This document shows, one piece after another, positions 26,001 through 41,000 of a stretch of DNA of 64,000 bases. The notes beneath the pieces were generated by a model. That model worked only from the letters and a program-made list of their open reading frames with translations. It was not told the origin of the DNA and searched no databases. Both the position numbers and the translations under genes were made by a program. The stretch's first letter is position 1; each line of letters begins with the position of its first letter. Source of the DNA: Chionis minor (taxonomy: Eukaryota; Chordata; Aves; Charadriiformes; Chionididae); assembly GCA_013398295.1 (NCBI GenBank), contig VZSF01008497.1, positions 62,001-126,000 of the forward strand. The letters run 5' to 3'.

Positions 26001-29000
26001 CTTTTTAGAATATCTGACGGAATGCTTATACTTCACTGTTGTGATGGTAACAACAATATTCTCTTGATAGCATGGCTTAGTTTTGGTGACAGTGGCTTAG
26101 TGAATTGGTGGCCAGAATCTTAATTTCTGGCTAATAACATGGTTTAGAGCAAGTTATCTAACCATGCTTCTTACACTGTGAGGATTACTCTTATCATTAG
26201 AAGCATTAAACTTTCATTAAGGTCAGTTTGACGATATCAGGGCTTCGACAGCAATTGCTCAAGGAGCTTCTCTCTCCCTCTGCAGGGGATTGGCCTCTCC
26301 ATTTGTATTAATTGTTTATGTGGCCATATAGTGGATTCCCTTCTTTATACTAACCAACTCAGTCATATGGTCCCTGCTGTACCTGTAAACCAGTGGTATT
26401 TTTTATATTCATTAAATAAATGGTATAGAATATGTTTGCAAATAATTAAAGGAGGGTTCCAGGAGGAGGGTGCCAGTCTTTTTTCAGTGGTGCCCTGTGA
26501 CAGGACAAGAGGTAACAAGCACAAACTTGAGCATAAGAAGTTCCATCTGAACATGAGGAGGAACTTCTTTCCTTTGAGGGTGGCAGAGCACTGGAAGAGG
26601 CTGCCCAGAGAGGTGGTGGAGTCTCTGACTCTGGAGGCATTCCAAACCCACCTGGATGCCATCCTGTGCAACCTGCTGTAGGTGGACCTGCTCTGGCAGG
26701 AGGGTTGTGCCAGATGACCTCTAGAGGTCCTTTCCAACCCTTAACATTCTGTGATTCTGTCATATACAGCATTTTATATCACTGGAAAGCAGCGGAAAAA
26801 AATAATGGTAAAATGTGACTTCCTATGGTCATATGAACTTATTAGAAATACTGATCTCTTTTTTTGATGGTTTGAGCCATTGAATCCATCCTGAATGTTT
26901 TTCTAATTCGCACCTAAAAAAAAGAAAAACCAGCTTCAGAAATATTTCATGTAGATCCTTATCTGCAGGTACTTCTGACTGTTTTCTACCAGATTTCTGA
27001 AGGATTTAGTTGTAACATTTTAACTTTCACATCTATTGAGTGGGTGGTGATTCCTCTAAAAGTGTCTTTGTGAGTTAAGAAAAAACCCTGTTAGCTTTTA
27101 ATATTGTTTCCAGTAATAATTTCAGTTTCTTTTATAATTCAGAGCATTAAAACTTCTCAATCTGTTATGAAAACAGATCAGGTATATATTTTGTGAATTT
27201 AATCCTCAGCTTGTTCCAGTGAATGAATTAATGATGCAAAATCTGAGGATAGTTGACTGTCCTGTAGTGTATTAAAACACAAAAAAAGAGGGGAGTGTTA
27301 TCTTAAACTTATTGAAATCCTTTAATTCAACAATACTGCTGATATGAAACACCAGATGCATTTAGTGTATTTCATTTTTGAGATATCTTTTTTTTTCCCC
27401 TCCAAGAATAAAATCAAACTTCCTTTCAAAAAAAAGAGTGTGATGATGATTATATGTGCTGAATTTTTTTCGGGCTATATTTTTAAAATAAGAAGTTAGA
27501 AACTTCTACTTCTATATGGTCAGATTAATGGAAAGTTGTTTTGTTTAAAAATCAGAATTAATCCACTTTTATTGGATAAGCAGTAATGTATTTTTAAACA
27601 CATCCTTCATGAAAGTGGGAGAGTGCAGTGAACATGTATTATTTCTATTATAAAAGAAGAAGGGAAGGAAGCGTTTTAATGCTAATGTTTGTGAATACTT
27701 AACATTTCAGACATTACATTATCAGTGGCAGAAAAATGCTCAAATCTTACTGGACGCCATAGTACATAATCTAACATGGGATCCCACAGGTAAGACTAGA
27801 ATAAAAGAAACACCTAACTATTTGATACTGCAACTAATTTTTTACTTAAATTTCACTGTTTTGCGGGTAAAGGAAAAGATACTTGTTTTGTCCTAACATG
27901 ACAAAGAACACTACAGTGAAGTGAAATCTACCTTTTGTCACTTGTTATAGGAGAGCCAAAATATTACATGTATCTGTATGGTCTTACTTGATTATCCTAA
28001 TCTCAGCAGTATCTAATGTTTAAAAACATGGCTTAAATCGTAAGTATTTTTTGTGGAACAGGGACATCTACAGTAGCTCTAGGTATTTCTTTTAGAGAAT
28101 AACTGCTTTGAAAATGTGATTAATTTTCACTATTTGAACTGTAGATATTCAAACCAAAATGTCTCACATGAGAGTATCTTCTTGCTAGATTGACCCAATC
28201 TATCTCCATGTAGGTGAATGTGTAAAATGCACACTGCTATTATAGTTACTTTGCTATAGAAAAGCTTTTAAGATAGTATCTGGCATATTTCATTCTGCAG
28301 TTTCAGCTTTGCAAAAGTGTTTTTTGTCTCTGTCTTTATAGAAGTCTACATTTTGCTACATGTTTCATAGTTATAATATTATAAATGTTTTAGGGACTCG
28401 TCTTTTGACTGGTTCCAGTTGTCTTCAGCTTTGGTCCAATGTTCTTTCGGAAAACCCTTCTGACAATGACAATACTGAAAGAACAGATGTTGGACTTGGA
28501 GAATGGAAGTGTATCTGGCAATGCAAGTAAGAAACTCATTTAAAGACAATTCCTTTTTCCTTCCTGATTCATACTTTTCAGATTAAATACTTCGTATAGT
28601 TCAGTGAAATCCTATTATGTACTGTTACTTGATAAATATTATTGATGTGTGATAAGTTTGAATTATATTTGCCTTAAATACATGACATTTCTTTCTTCCT
28701 ACAAGATCAGTTGTAATTGGTTTTGGGGTAGTTTATGGTCCTAGGCTATTCTTCAATTATATTGAATACTAGTAAAATACCAAGGCAAGGCTTGTACAAG
28801 AAGTAACATGAAAGCTGCATATTTGAAAATTATTGTGCTTGCAGGACTGATTAAAATAAACTTCCTTCTATGTCCTCCTTTCTTTCATCCTCACAGATCT
28901 CCCCCCTTTCACACACCTTTTACTTTTCCTGTGCTTGTTCTGGATATTTGGAACAGTCATGCAAAGATGGGCGCATTCTGTTTTACTGCATCTCTGAATT

Positions 29001-32000
29001 CTATTCTTGTATTTGTATTGATTAATCATTTTAATCTTTGTGTCCGTATTCCTACATTCAGAAAAGTGTTAGTTTAGTATTTCAGTTGGAGACAGTTTAA
29101 ATCACGGCCCTTTCTGCTATGGGAAGAGTGTTCTAATACATCAGGTGCACTGTTCAACTGGGACCAGTGTAGCATATGGCAGTCTCCTTAAAGAAGTCTC
29201 CTGAAGTAGCTGGCTGGACAGTGGACAGACCTACCTGAAATTATTCTTTATGAAGCACTTCGCATTAAGTGGGTAGTTCCCTGGATGTACCTGAAAAAAT
29301 AATTTTTTAATCCTTCAGTTGTTCCTTTTTCTGTGTACTATCTAGCTTTTTTCAAGGATGTGTTTAAAATCCAAAGATCCAAACGACAACTGAAAAATTT
29401 TCCTTTGAATATGATGGACTTCCTAAATAAAATAAGCTGAAGACTTACTCAGTTTATTGAGACACCTTTCCACCCTCATCTCTCAGCCTAATAAAAGGAG
29501 GAGTCAGGCTGTAGATGGAATGACATGAGTGTGGTTTTACAATCTGGGGTTGCGGTAACAACAGTCAAGGTGATACAGATACTACATTTCCTCTGTCCCT
29601 TCAATAATGTGTTTTGCATTTGTATCATAAACCTTACAGAAGTCTTCATAGCTCTTCACCTATTTCCCTCTTTTAAACTCTTGAGGAGAGATTGCTGAGC
29701 ATTGTGTACTTTGAACTAATGCGTCCTGGAAAGGTTCAGCAGAGATCGCTTTGTCAGTTCACCTTTTATGCATGTATATCTTCCAGCATTTGTACTTCAG
29801 TTAGACTTAGAATAGTTTTTTCTTAAGAAGTTTAGAACATAGTGATTTTGCGGTACTACCCTTTGCCAGAATAATTTTTAATGTCTGAGGGAGGCATTCC
29901 CAAATGGCTTCATATTGGCCTCCTAGGAGAATGTTGCTTAAACCTAGGTGGAAACTGACTTTCTTTGTTGCACAGCTTTTGTGTTTGACTTGCTGTTGTT
30001 TCTGCACACACTAAGTGCATTGTGTGTTTGTTGACCTGATAGCTAACTTAATCATTCTTGAAAGTTAGACCTTACAACTTGTTATACGTCTAATAAATTC
30101 AAGATGAAAAAGTACACTATGCTTGTGCTGCACAATTAAATTCTTGTATGTTCTTGTTGCCATTAATAAGCCTGTCACTTAAGCAATAGCTCAGTGCTTC
30201 AAAACCTGTAAAGGAAGCTTATTTATTAGTATTTCCAATGAAAATACAACACAGCAAAAATGAACTACATACTTAGGTTTAGATTGTTTTGGTGTAGCAT
30301 CTTTTACCAGCGTGACCATTAATGTAAAAACTACTTTCAGATACTTAACAACCTTTTTCAGTTTACATATTTTTGTTTTCTTGAGTTACAACTATAGGAA
30401 ATATGAGACATTGAGATGTCTTTCAGATAAGTTGGAAGATAATATGGAACAGCAGAAATCAATTTGAAATCCAAATGGTTGTGAGCTCAAGTATGGCATA
30501 TCTGCACGGAGTTTAATCTGTTAGCAGCTGTTTTTCTGTTGCAATATTTTTGAATATTGGGTATTGTAGCATCCTAAGCTACAGCTTTTTTGTTTTCTCT
30601 ATTTCCTGTGCGACAGCAACCATGTGTTGCACACAGTTTTACCTCCTAGTCCTTCTGGACTTTCTTAAAGCTTAAGTTGTTTCACACAATGCAATGGATA
30701 CTTGGCATATAAGAATTAAATCACTTTCATGTGAAATAGTCAACATGGATTCCCCAAGGGGAAGTCATGCCTGACTAATCTGATAACCTTCTATAGTGAC
30801 ATGACTGGATGGATAGATGAGGGGAGGGCAGTGGATGTTGTCTACCTTGACTTCAGGAAGGCTTTTGACACCATCTCCCATATCCTCAGAGGCAAGCTTA
30901 GGAAGTGTGGGTTAGATGAATGGACAGTGGGGTGGATTGAAAACTGGCTGGCAGGTAGAGCTCAGAGGGGTGTGGGCAGAGTCTAGTTGGAGGCCTGTGA
31001 CTAGTGGTGTTCCTCAGGGGTCAGTGCTGGATCCAGTCCTGTTCAGTGCATTCATCAGTGACCTGGATGAAGGGATGGAGTGTACCGTCAGCAAGTTTGC
31101 TGATGACATGAAACTGGGAGGGGAGGCTGACACCCTGGAAGCTGTGCTGCCATTCAGTGCGACCTGGACAGGCTGGAGAGTTGGGCAGGGAGAAACCATA
31201 TGAAATTCAACAAAGGCAAGTGTAGGGTCCTGCACCTGGGGAGGAATAACCCCATGCACCAGTACAGGTTGGGGGCTGACCTGCTGGAAAGCAGCTGTGC
31301 AGAGAGGGACCTGGGAGTCCTGGTGGACAACAGGATGGCAATGGGCTAGCAATGTGCTTTTGTGGCCAGGAGGGCCAATGGCATCCTGGGGTGCATCAAG
31401 AGGAGTGTGGCCAGCAGGTGGAGGGAGGTCATCCTCCCCCTTCTACTCTGCCCTGGTGAGGCTGCATCTGGAGTGCTGTGTCCAGTTCTAGGCACCCTGG
31501 TTCAAGAAGGACAGGGAACTGCTGGAGGGCAGAAAAGGGCTACAAAGATGATCAGGGGACAGGAGCAGCTTTCTTATGAGGAAAGGCTGAAGGACTTGGG
31601 TGTTTTTAATCTGGAAAAGACTAAGGAGGGGTCTCATCAATGCTTATAACTACTTAAAGGGAGGGTGCTGCGAGGAGGGGGGCAGTCTTCTTTCAGTCTT
31701 TTTTTCAGTGGTGCCCAGTGACAGGACAAGAGGTAACAGGCACAAACTTGAACATAGAAAGTTCCATCTGAACCTGAGGAGGAACTTCTTTCCTTTGCGG
31801 GTGACAGAGCACTGGAAGAGGCTGCCCAGAGAGGTGGTGGAGTCTCCGACTCTGGAGACATTCCCAACACGCGTGGACGCCATCCTGTGCCACCTGCTGT
31901 AGGTGGACCTGCTCTGGCAGGGGGTTGGACTAGGCGATCTCCAGAGGTCCTTTCCAACTTCTGTGATTCTGTGATTCCTGATTTCAAGGGGAAAAAATTC

Positions 32001-35000
32001 TGTTTAGAGTTCTGAAAAAGGTCTTAAAACTTATTTTCTATTTTAAATTGTCTTTATTTCATAGAACTGCTTCTCAAGTTTCTTTAATGAAATTCTCACC
32101 GGATGGGGAGTTTTTTGCTACTGCTGGAAAGGTAAGTATTTTCTTCTAATTTGTTTTGTACTAATTCAGATAAGCTATTAAAGCAAACATACTTTTTTTT
32201 TTTTCCAAAAACCAAGCTTTTTAATGAAAAATTTCTTTTTTTTGTATTTTTTGCATAGTATTTCCAGTAATTCCTCTATGCATCTTCACATTTTTGTAAA
32301 TAAGAATTTGGGAGAAATGTAGCTTGGGCAGCCCAACAAATATTCACTGTTTACTGTTTTAAAATACACATTTTTAATCAGTACCAAGTTGTAAGACATC
32401 AGAAATAGAAGAGTTTTGGGGAATGGGGGAGATCTGTGGATGAGCTCACTGCTGGATATCCTTCTAGTGAGGAAATATATTCAGCATTTCGCTATTATTG
32501 TGACACCATTAATCAAAAATAGCTTTTTAATATATTTTTGTGGAAATGTGTCTCTATGCCTATTTGTGTACATAGAAGAGAATTCACATTCACCTCCACA
32601 CATACATTCTCACATAGCTAATGTCAGTGCTTGTGGCCAAACTTACAGATTAGTTCTGTGTACTCAGCGTTGAGTGGTTTATCAGAAAAAGCACTAAAAC
32701 CCCTTGCAACATAAGCAAAAACATTAAAGCAAAATGTCACTGTCATATCTTTTCACTTCCTGAAACACTGACTAACCTTTTGTTTATGCTACAAAACTTG
32801 TTGTTCAGGTTTTGTAAGAGAATAATACCTTAACAAGTCAAAGCAGAAAAAAAATAAAGATAACGTAGAGTAGGATCAAGTGACAAAGTGTGGTGAATCT
32901 GTAGGATAATTTATATTGCTTCTTAAGGGATATGAAATGAGTAGCTTTTTTCTGCAAATAATACAGTTGTCTTTTTTTGAGAGAAGAGTCACATTGACAT
33001 TGGTCAAAAGGTTCCAGTAGGAATGTCCAGACCCATCTTGTGAGAATTTACGGAATTATCGAAGTAGATTTTATTAAAAAAAAAAAAAAAATGTTTTGTC
33101 ATTGTTGGCAATATACATTGTATCTATTTCACTGTATTTTGTTTTTTGATGATGTTGTGGTTTAACCCCAGGAACTAAGCACCCCACAGCTGCTTCCTTA
33201 CTCTCCATAGGTGGGATCGGGAAGGGAATGGGAAGAGTAAAAGTGAGAAAACTCATGGGCTGAGGTAAAGACAGCTTAGTAGTTAATGTAAAAGCCATGC
33301 ACCCAGGGAAGCAAAACAAAGAATTCATTTCACTGCTTCCCATCGGCGGGCAGGTGTTCAGCCATCTTCAGGAAAGTAGGGCTCCATGACATGTAGTGGT
33401 TACTTCGGAAGACGAACACCGTAACTCCAAACGTCCTCCCCTTCCTCCGTCTTCCCTCAGCTTTATATACTGAGCATGATGTCACGTGGTATGGAATATC
33501 CTTTTGGTCAGTTGGAGTGAGCTGCGTCCCTTCCCAATTTCTTGTGCACCCTCAGCCTGCTCGCTGGTGGGGTAGTGTGAGAAGCTGAAAAGTCCTTGAC
33601 TGCTTAGCAACAACTAAAATATTGGTGTGTTATCAACATTATTCTCATCGTAAATTGACAGCACAGCACTATACCAGCTGCCAGTAAGAAAATTACTGCA
33701 GCTGAAACCGGACAGATGGGTAGGAGTTAATATTTATTTTAAAGGTCAATTTTTAATGGATTTAATGGTACAATATGATTTAAATTGTGGAAAAATAAAT
33801 TAATCTGCAAATAGCTTCTATAGGGGAAATGTCCTTGCAGAGTTTTTGACTGGAATGTCTTACGTCCTCTTGTTCGGCCTTACATTATAAATTCATGCAA
33901 AGCACAATTAGTAAATAACTAGGAATAAATAGGAAAAAATACTCAGTAAGTAGGAAAATTAATAACAGATTTTTTACCATAAATGACTAAGTTAATTACC
34001 TGCCTGCAGAAACTTTAAAATGCATCTTTGTTTCCGCATCTTCTCTCTTCGTTGAATTTTTTATGAAGGAAGATACTGGTCAGCAAAGCAACCTCCCCCT
34101 CCTCCCAACGGGGTCATTGTTAGACATACCCAGGTTAATACAATATTTCAGTACCACTCAATAGTTGATTGGCAACTTGCAAATCTAGATCCAGATTAAT
34201 TTATCTGGTCCTTAAAGGCATAAGGACAAGGACACAAGGGACACTATTTTTTCAATTTATGTATGTACATATCTAAGAAAAGCAGGCTGAGCAGTACTGA
34301 GCTTGATTTTTGAGATGTCATCTTTGACCTTTGCTTGTATTCCTAACATTTAAATTTGTGTGTGTAGGTTTTGGGGGTTTTCTGTCAAAAGTACAATAAG
34401 TTGTATTAACATTTGAATACCAGCTCAAGCCAGCGCAGCTTGCATTTTTGTGGTTAAAGACCGGCAGCTAATCAGAAGGAGCAAAATTAAATCTGAGTTA
34501 GTAATGGCAAGAGATTAAAAGGAAGCTCTGCTGCTGTGTTTTCTTTATGATCTTTATGATTTTAAAGTTCTGTTTACTGAACTGACTTTCTGTCATCAGA
34601 AAGGTATTTTACTTAAAGGAAAAATTAAAACCCAAGAGCCATAGCCAGAAGTATTTGAAGTGCATCATATTCTTATGCAAGGTAGTCTAATTTACGGTAT
34701 TTTTTCTTTCTCCAGGATGATTGTCTTGTGAAAGTATGGTACAATACTGACAGCTGGCGATCAGCCATAACACCACCTGGTGCAAGTCCAGAAAAACAAG
34801 CAAAAGAATTTGATTTTTCATTTGTTTATTTGGCTCATCCTCGATCAGTAAATGCATTTTCATGGAGGAAGACTAGTAAATTCATGCCACGGTCAGTACT
34901 TCTAATAACCTGAGGTTTGTAAATTGCCGAACCCCCCCAAAACTGTACATTCTTCCCAGCTGTACAGTTGTCACACAAGTTGTAGAGTTTACTTCAATTA

Positions 35001-38000
35001 ATAGAGGTTGCACACCTTGTATATTGCTTGTGTGTGTTTGTGTAATTCCTTCACACCAAAGTTTTTGAGAGGATGGTAAGCATCCTCTTACCTGGGAAGG
35101 AACTGGAAGTATAGAAAGGGGGTCCCACAGACTGGCTTAATTAGAGATTGGACTAAATGTAAAACGCTCTTGCAAAATTACCTGTCTTTGCATCTTTTTG
35201 ATTGCACTGTCGTAAGTAACCTGCTTGTTCCTTTTTTCTGTCCTAGTGGAATCAGAGCAGTTCAAAAGTCCTGTCACTTCATGTTGTCTTTCTCAAAAAT
35301 TCAAATATTTCTGTGTCTCTTAATTTATTTCTCCATCTAGTGCAAAAGTAGACCTCTGTCAGAAACGATATCTGGAAATTCAATTAAAATCATAATTTCG
35401 AATTAGTATTTTGGGTTTGATTTTTTTGTGTCTTCTGATGATTCCTAAGTGACCCTAGTTTTCACCAGTAATTGCAATCTCAAACTGAAGTAGTGTTAGC
35501 AATTTTGTGCCCTTCAACCATCTTTTTGCCATATTGTTCCAAATAGTAGCCATTTGAATTCTGCATACCTTTGTGTGTTTGAGCAAGTTTATGCTGTCTT
35601 TTATGCCAACCTTGAGAATACTCTTCATAAAGCCGTTACTGTAGTCCTTAAATCAGTTTTGAAAAATTTGCCTACTCTGTGTTGCCTTAGGGGTTTTGCT
35701 GCTGGACAGCCCAGTCAGATGATCCATAGTTTTTGAGTCTTAGCTAAAATTGAATTGTGAACTGACATGAACTGGAAACCTGGTGATTTGCATAGTTTTT
35801 TTTCAGCGCCCTAGTTTAGGTTAATGGGATTTGTTTGATATATATGTAACACAAACTACATTTGGAAAAACTGTAATTAAGAAAAGTTTGTAGTTTTAAA
35901 TTGGCTGTTGTGTTCCTTGTATTACCTTGGTTTTTCTGTTTTGGATATATATAATTTTGTAAGTACAATGTAGTAGTAACATCTGGGGAGTTAAGAACAG
36001 GTATCCAGGATATGATTAGCTTTTTATGTGAAGGACTTCAAAAAGAAGAATTCAAAAAGAAAATTCTGCTATTCCAGCTATGACTAATTCTGTAAATTTG
36101 GTCTTGCACAGCTGTGTAATGAAATTTGTAGTTACTTATATTCAGATACTTGAATCGATATGAAAGCCTTTCATGCATCATTTGTTTCCCTAAGAATGTA
36201 TTGCTGAGTCTTTCTTACCTTAGTGTCTTTAACTCACTTGGTACAATTCCAAACACTGGTAATGGAAAACTGTTTGGTACTGTTGCTTTATTTTGATGCT
36301 ATATGATAGTAAGCAGCTTTTTCACACCTTAAATTTTCTTTCATTAGTGGTGGTGTCTGCAATGTACTCCTGACTTGCTGTAAGGATAATGTTTGTCGTC
36401 TCTGGGCAGAGACTTTGTTACCCAATGACAGTCTGTTGTACGGTGGAGGACACAACAATTGGAGTGAAGCAGTGAACTTCACAAATAACTTTAAGAGAAA
36501 TATTTCAAGTAAGGAAAAAGTGCAGAATGCTTTAGAGGTAAGAAGTGAAATCAAACGGTGAGAATAAACACATGTACACATATGTAATTTTAGAGAAGAT
36601 GGTGATTACTAACTCGAACATGTATCATAAGATGAAATCTTTTATGCCATAGGTGTGCATCAGTGTTAGAATGAATTCACTTGGAATCTTCCTTAGGAAG
36701 GCTAAGCTGACAGCTCTCCTACTGAGCTTTCACAGTAGAAGACACTGTCATTATGCCACTACTTCCTATTTTGCTCTGGTGACTGAAGCAAATTGTTTTG
36801 CAGTGTCTAGTTCAAAGGGCTCAGAACAGGATGCAGCACGTCTAACCTGTATATGGGTTATGTGAAACCCACTAATACTGCCTTAAAATATACTGTAGGG
36901 GCTCACTTGTTACCTCTGAAGTTGTGGGATGTTCTCTGGCTTTCTGTGACTAGAAATACAGTGATAATGTGGAGGGAAGAAAACCTTTGTTGCCTGGCTG
37001 CTGTAGTCATCAAGTACAGCAGAGTTCTCCTAAGCTGTATCTCTAAGGTAGATGATCCTTACCAGATAGTGTTTTATAACCAATGGGAAGCAGGGGGAAC
37101 GTGAAGCATTAGTGGTCTCCTACAAAGCTGTGTAGAAAGTATGTGGGTATTGTGCTCATATCTTAATGGAGTGGTGTGTTAAGCATGTCTTAGCACATTT
37201 AGCACAAGTGAAAAATATGACAAGCTGAAAATCACAGCACAGCAAAGAAAAAATATTCCAAGGTGGGGAGGGGAAAGGAAGTTGGAGACAATTCTGTGTT
37301 CCTGTTGAAAATAAGAGTCAACATTAGAGGTTAGAAATAACAATTATATAAAAATTGGGAGAAAACTATTTTACATGAGCATGCTATGGTAAAATGCAAA
37401 GGACAGCAAGTGAAAAAGAAATGTCAAGAGTATAATACCATCCTTAATACAGATTGTGTACCTTCTTGTACCTTTTGGTGCCTATATAGATATCTACAGC
37501 ACAATGGCCTTGATCTGTGCAGTATGTGGAATGAGACTTTTTAATAGTGGCATAGTTGATCTTAAAACTTGAATATTATTTTTCGTGTGGAAACATCTAT
37601 TTCCATAAAGAGAGGAAGACCTTAAAGCTTGTTGGGCCCGTATGACAGCAGTGGAAGTACTGATCCAATCTGATGCAAAGTATTGATCCAGTTTTTCAGT
37701 CTCTGAAATAAAATTATTCAGATTTGCTGCTTTTTTGTTCAGAATCTTGAATAAGCATAGTGTGCATTTATGCTACATAGTAGTGTTTTCTGAGTAAGTA
37801 CAAAAACTGTATTAACATTGTCTGCCTACTAAAATAAGAAGCAGTGAAAGTACGACATGGCCTTTGTAAAATAATCTGAAAGCACTGGTATCTCTCTACT
37901 GCAGACACAACCTGAACAGTGTAATTGCGAGAAACTCCACTGATGCTTTACAGTAGCTTTTAAGCTAAAAGATATAATACACTAGTATCTAGAAAACAAC

Positions 38001-41000
38001 TTACAGATGAAATCTGCTTTTTTTTTTTTTTNTTAAAAATGACACCTTATTCTTCATGCAGTTAAACCTGAGGCACTTCCGACGAGGGAGGAGGAGGTCG
38101 GGTGCTGTTGTAGCACATACTGGATATGCTCCACATCAGCAAGGTCCCCACGAAGTTCACAGGAACATCCCTCCTCATGCAAATGCACTTTGTCACTTCC
38201 ATATAGCTGCCAGTATCAATCCAGCCACAGGTAAGAAGTGTGGTAAATACTTGTTACAGAGTGAGCTGCCTTTTCTGTTAGGTCTGTGTTGTCTGTGTAA
38301 GCTTAACTGGCGTAGATGTACAGTATTTGCATGATCATACAAAATTACTAGACTGTTGGTTTCCTTTAGTGCATGGAATTTTGGCTCATGGCTTTTTCCA
38401 CGAATTTCCTTTGCAGTAATCCTGTCTTTCATTTTTGGTCATCTTTTAATTGAGATTCATGGTGGTCTGAGATGCAGAAGGCTAAGTGTTTGTAGCTGGA
38501 GTTACAAATTTACTGAGAATTGCATATAATATTGGGAGCATACTGACAAATCAAAAATTTCCAAGCTTCTTAAAATAAGTACCTGATAGTAAGTGTGTGA
38601 AGTAACCACACATCCTTGTACTTCTGTTCTGTCTTTGAGCCAGGCAAAACAAGCCTTCATCTTGCGTTCCTCAAACTTTAATATTCTCTTGCACTCAAGC
38701 AATATTTTGATAGACATTAAGGAAAATCCCCTGTAGTCACTAATATTTCTGTCTTCATAGTCGTTTGTGTATGCTGAAAATGAAGTGCGTGTCTACTCAT
38801 TGAAAAACTGAATAGAAATGCAATATTGAATGGCTTTTCATTAAGGTTTTATTGTGTGATGTGATTTCCTGTGTCTAGACTTAAAGAGCAAATATATTAT
38901 GTAATCCTTTTCTTAAGCTAGTTAAGCTCTGCCTTATAAATAGTATTTTTAAATTATTTTTTTGTTCCTACTGACCCTTGTTTGAAAGGCCAATTTTGAC
39001 CTAAAGGCATTCATGATTAGTTCATATTTGTAGCTGTACATCTTTGGTATGATTATAAAGAACTATTGGTTTCCACTATCATTGCTGAACTAAGCAAGCT
39101 GTAAACAATTTCTCCTGCAAGATTAGAGTTAGTCTTCACCTTTTTTAGCATTGGTTGATGTTTCTTTTAACAGATATGACTAGAATCACATCCAGCCTAC
39201 CAAAAGAAAACTTTTTGCTGTTTTGTGCTGTACTGTCAGTGCTATCCTATTTCTACAGGAAATGTCTCCAATCATTACATATGTTACTATCCAATGTCAT
39301 AAAGGAAAATTTTTCCAAAGCTTCTTGGAGACTTGTAGTTCTCTTTTCTGCATTTCTGCATCTTCAGGTTCTACAAGAAGCTAGCTAACCTCTTCATGTG
39401 GCTAGTACATAATCTTTCACTATCTCTTTTGTATCTACTCTTAATGCACTTCTTTCCTTGTTTGTTTATACATAATAACTAAGTAAACTTTAATTTCACT
39501 TTTAATAGTCCTTGCAATATAAATGTGCCCAACAGTAAACTCACAGAATGGGAATAAAAATAATTTTGGAAACGAATGGTAAAAGATTTTCCTAGGTGTC
39601 TAACACTTGTCTTTGGCCTTTTTAATCTTGTATTCCTTCTGTGTTATCTTTATTAATATTGTCTGTCTTGATACTGTCATGTGGATCACTTGGTCTTTAA
39701 CTCAGTAGATTGGAGGACGGGTTGATCTTTACTTTGAACAGAGGTTTTGCATTAACTTTCCCATCTTAAATCTTAATTTGAAGAAATACCTGTTCTCCCT
39801 CACAGTCAGGTCCTCAAGTGCCTCAATCTAACTGGATTCTCTAAGTAGTCCTTTTAGTTTGCCCTTTTGAAATTAAATTTTATCTGAAAACCTAATTGTG
39901 TTTTCTTTCATTTAATTTAAACCAAATTGGTTTATGATCTCACACTTGAAAATTTGGCCTTGTTACAACATTCAGAGTACTTGATAAAACCTAAGACCAA
40001 AGCAGCTTTATCTCTCATTCACTTCACTTTTTGAAGAAGAATAATGCTGTCATGTAGAAGAATAAACGTTTTTTATTGTATTTGTGTTCTGTTGTTAATT
40101 TTGAAACTCAGTATCTTATAGCAACAAAATCCTTGAGACCTTCTTTTATACTAGAGTGTTATTTAACCTGGTATTCGGCCTGACTGGAGTTCAGTGAAAG
40201 GAACAAGCAGTGGTTGTTAGGACAAAATAATCTCTAGGCCAGTCCAGGAAAAGTTATTGAATTCAAAGCCCTCTGAAGTTTTCTGGAAAGAGTGAATGTG
40301 ATTTATGAAGCAAATAAAAACTCTCTAAAGATTTTGTCCAGAGCTGAGCGTCAGTTAGAAGCTGGTAGCTTTGAGGTAGGTGAAATTGCGGGTGAGGGGG
40401 TGTAATTATTTCTTGAGCAATTTTTTGATATCGACTCAAAGTATGTAGATTTATAATCTAATCTGAAAAGTCGTCTTTCCAGTTCACCTTCTTATGCGCA
40501 TTTACTGTAGTTTTGTCTTCCAAAGAGAGGTCTACAGAATTCCTCTGTCGAAGTTCTGTTTTTGCCAACTGCATTACAATATTTTTGAGACTGGCATTAA
40601 ATGCCCTTTTTAGGAAAACAGATGTATTTAAATACTCTGCTTTTCTTTCTCCCTTCCCCACAACAAAATTGGTGGTAGTCATGGTGGTCCTTTCTTCTAT
40701 CTGTGTACTCTTAGCTATCATTTTCTTAGGCTGGATTGGAGGGTAAATAATTCAAAGCCATCACTGGCTTTCAAATAAATAATTCAAAATTAAAAAAAAC
40801 AAACCACACAGAATTGCAGTAAAGAGTATGTTTTCTCCCAGGGCACAGAATTTAAGTCATGCACCATAAATAGGGAGCAGAAGGAGATGAGAATATATAC
40901 AGAGACTTCTATGAGACAATTAAATGCAGGTTTAGCTTTTAGGATGTTGCTGTATGGCCCATTTGAGGGAATTACAGTAAATCCCCTACAGCTTTTTAGC

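Noticed and set aside
26331..26681. 116-codon frame as a novel gene in intron 3
   Set aside because: Its second half is CR1 ORF2 C-terminus and the first half is unrelated intron sequence read through by chance.
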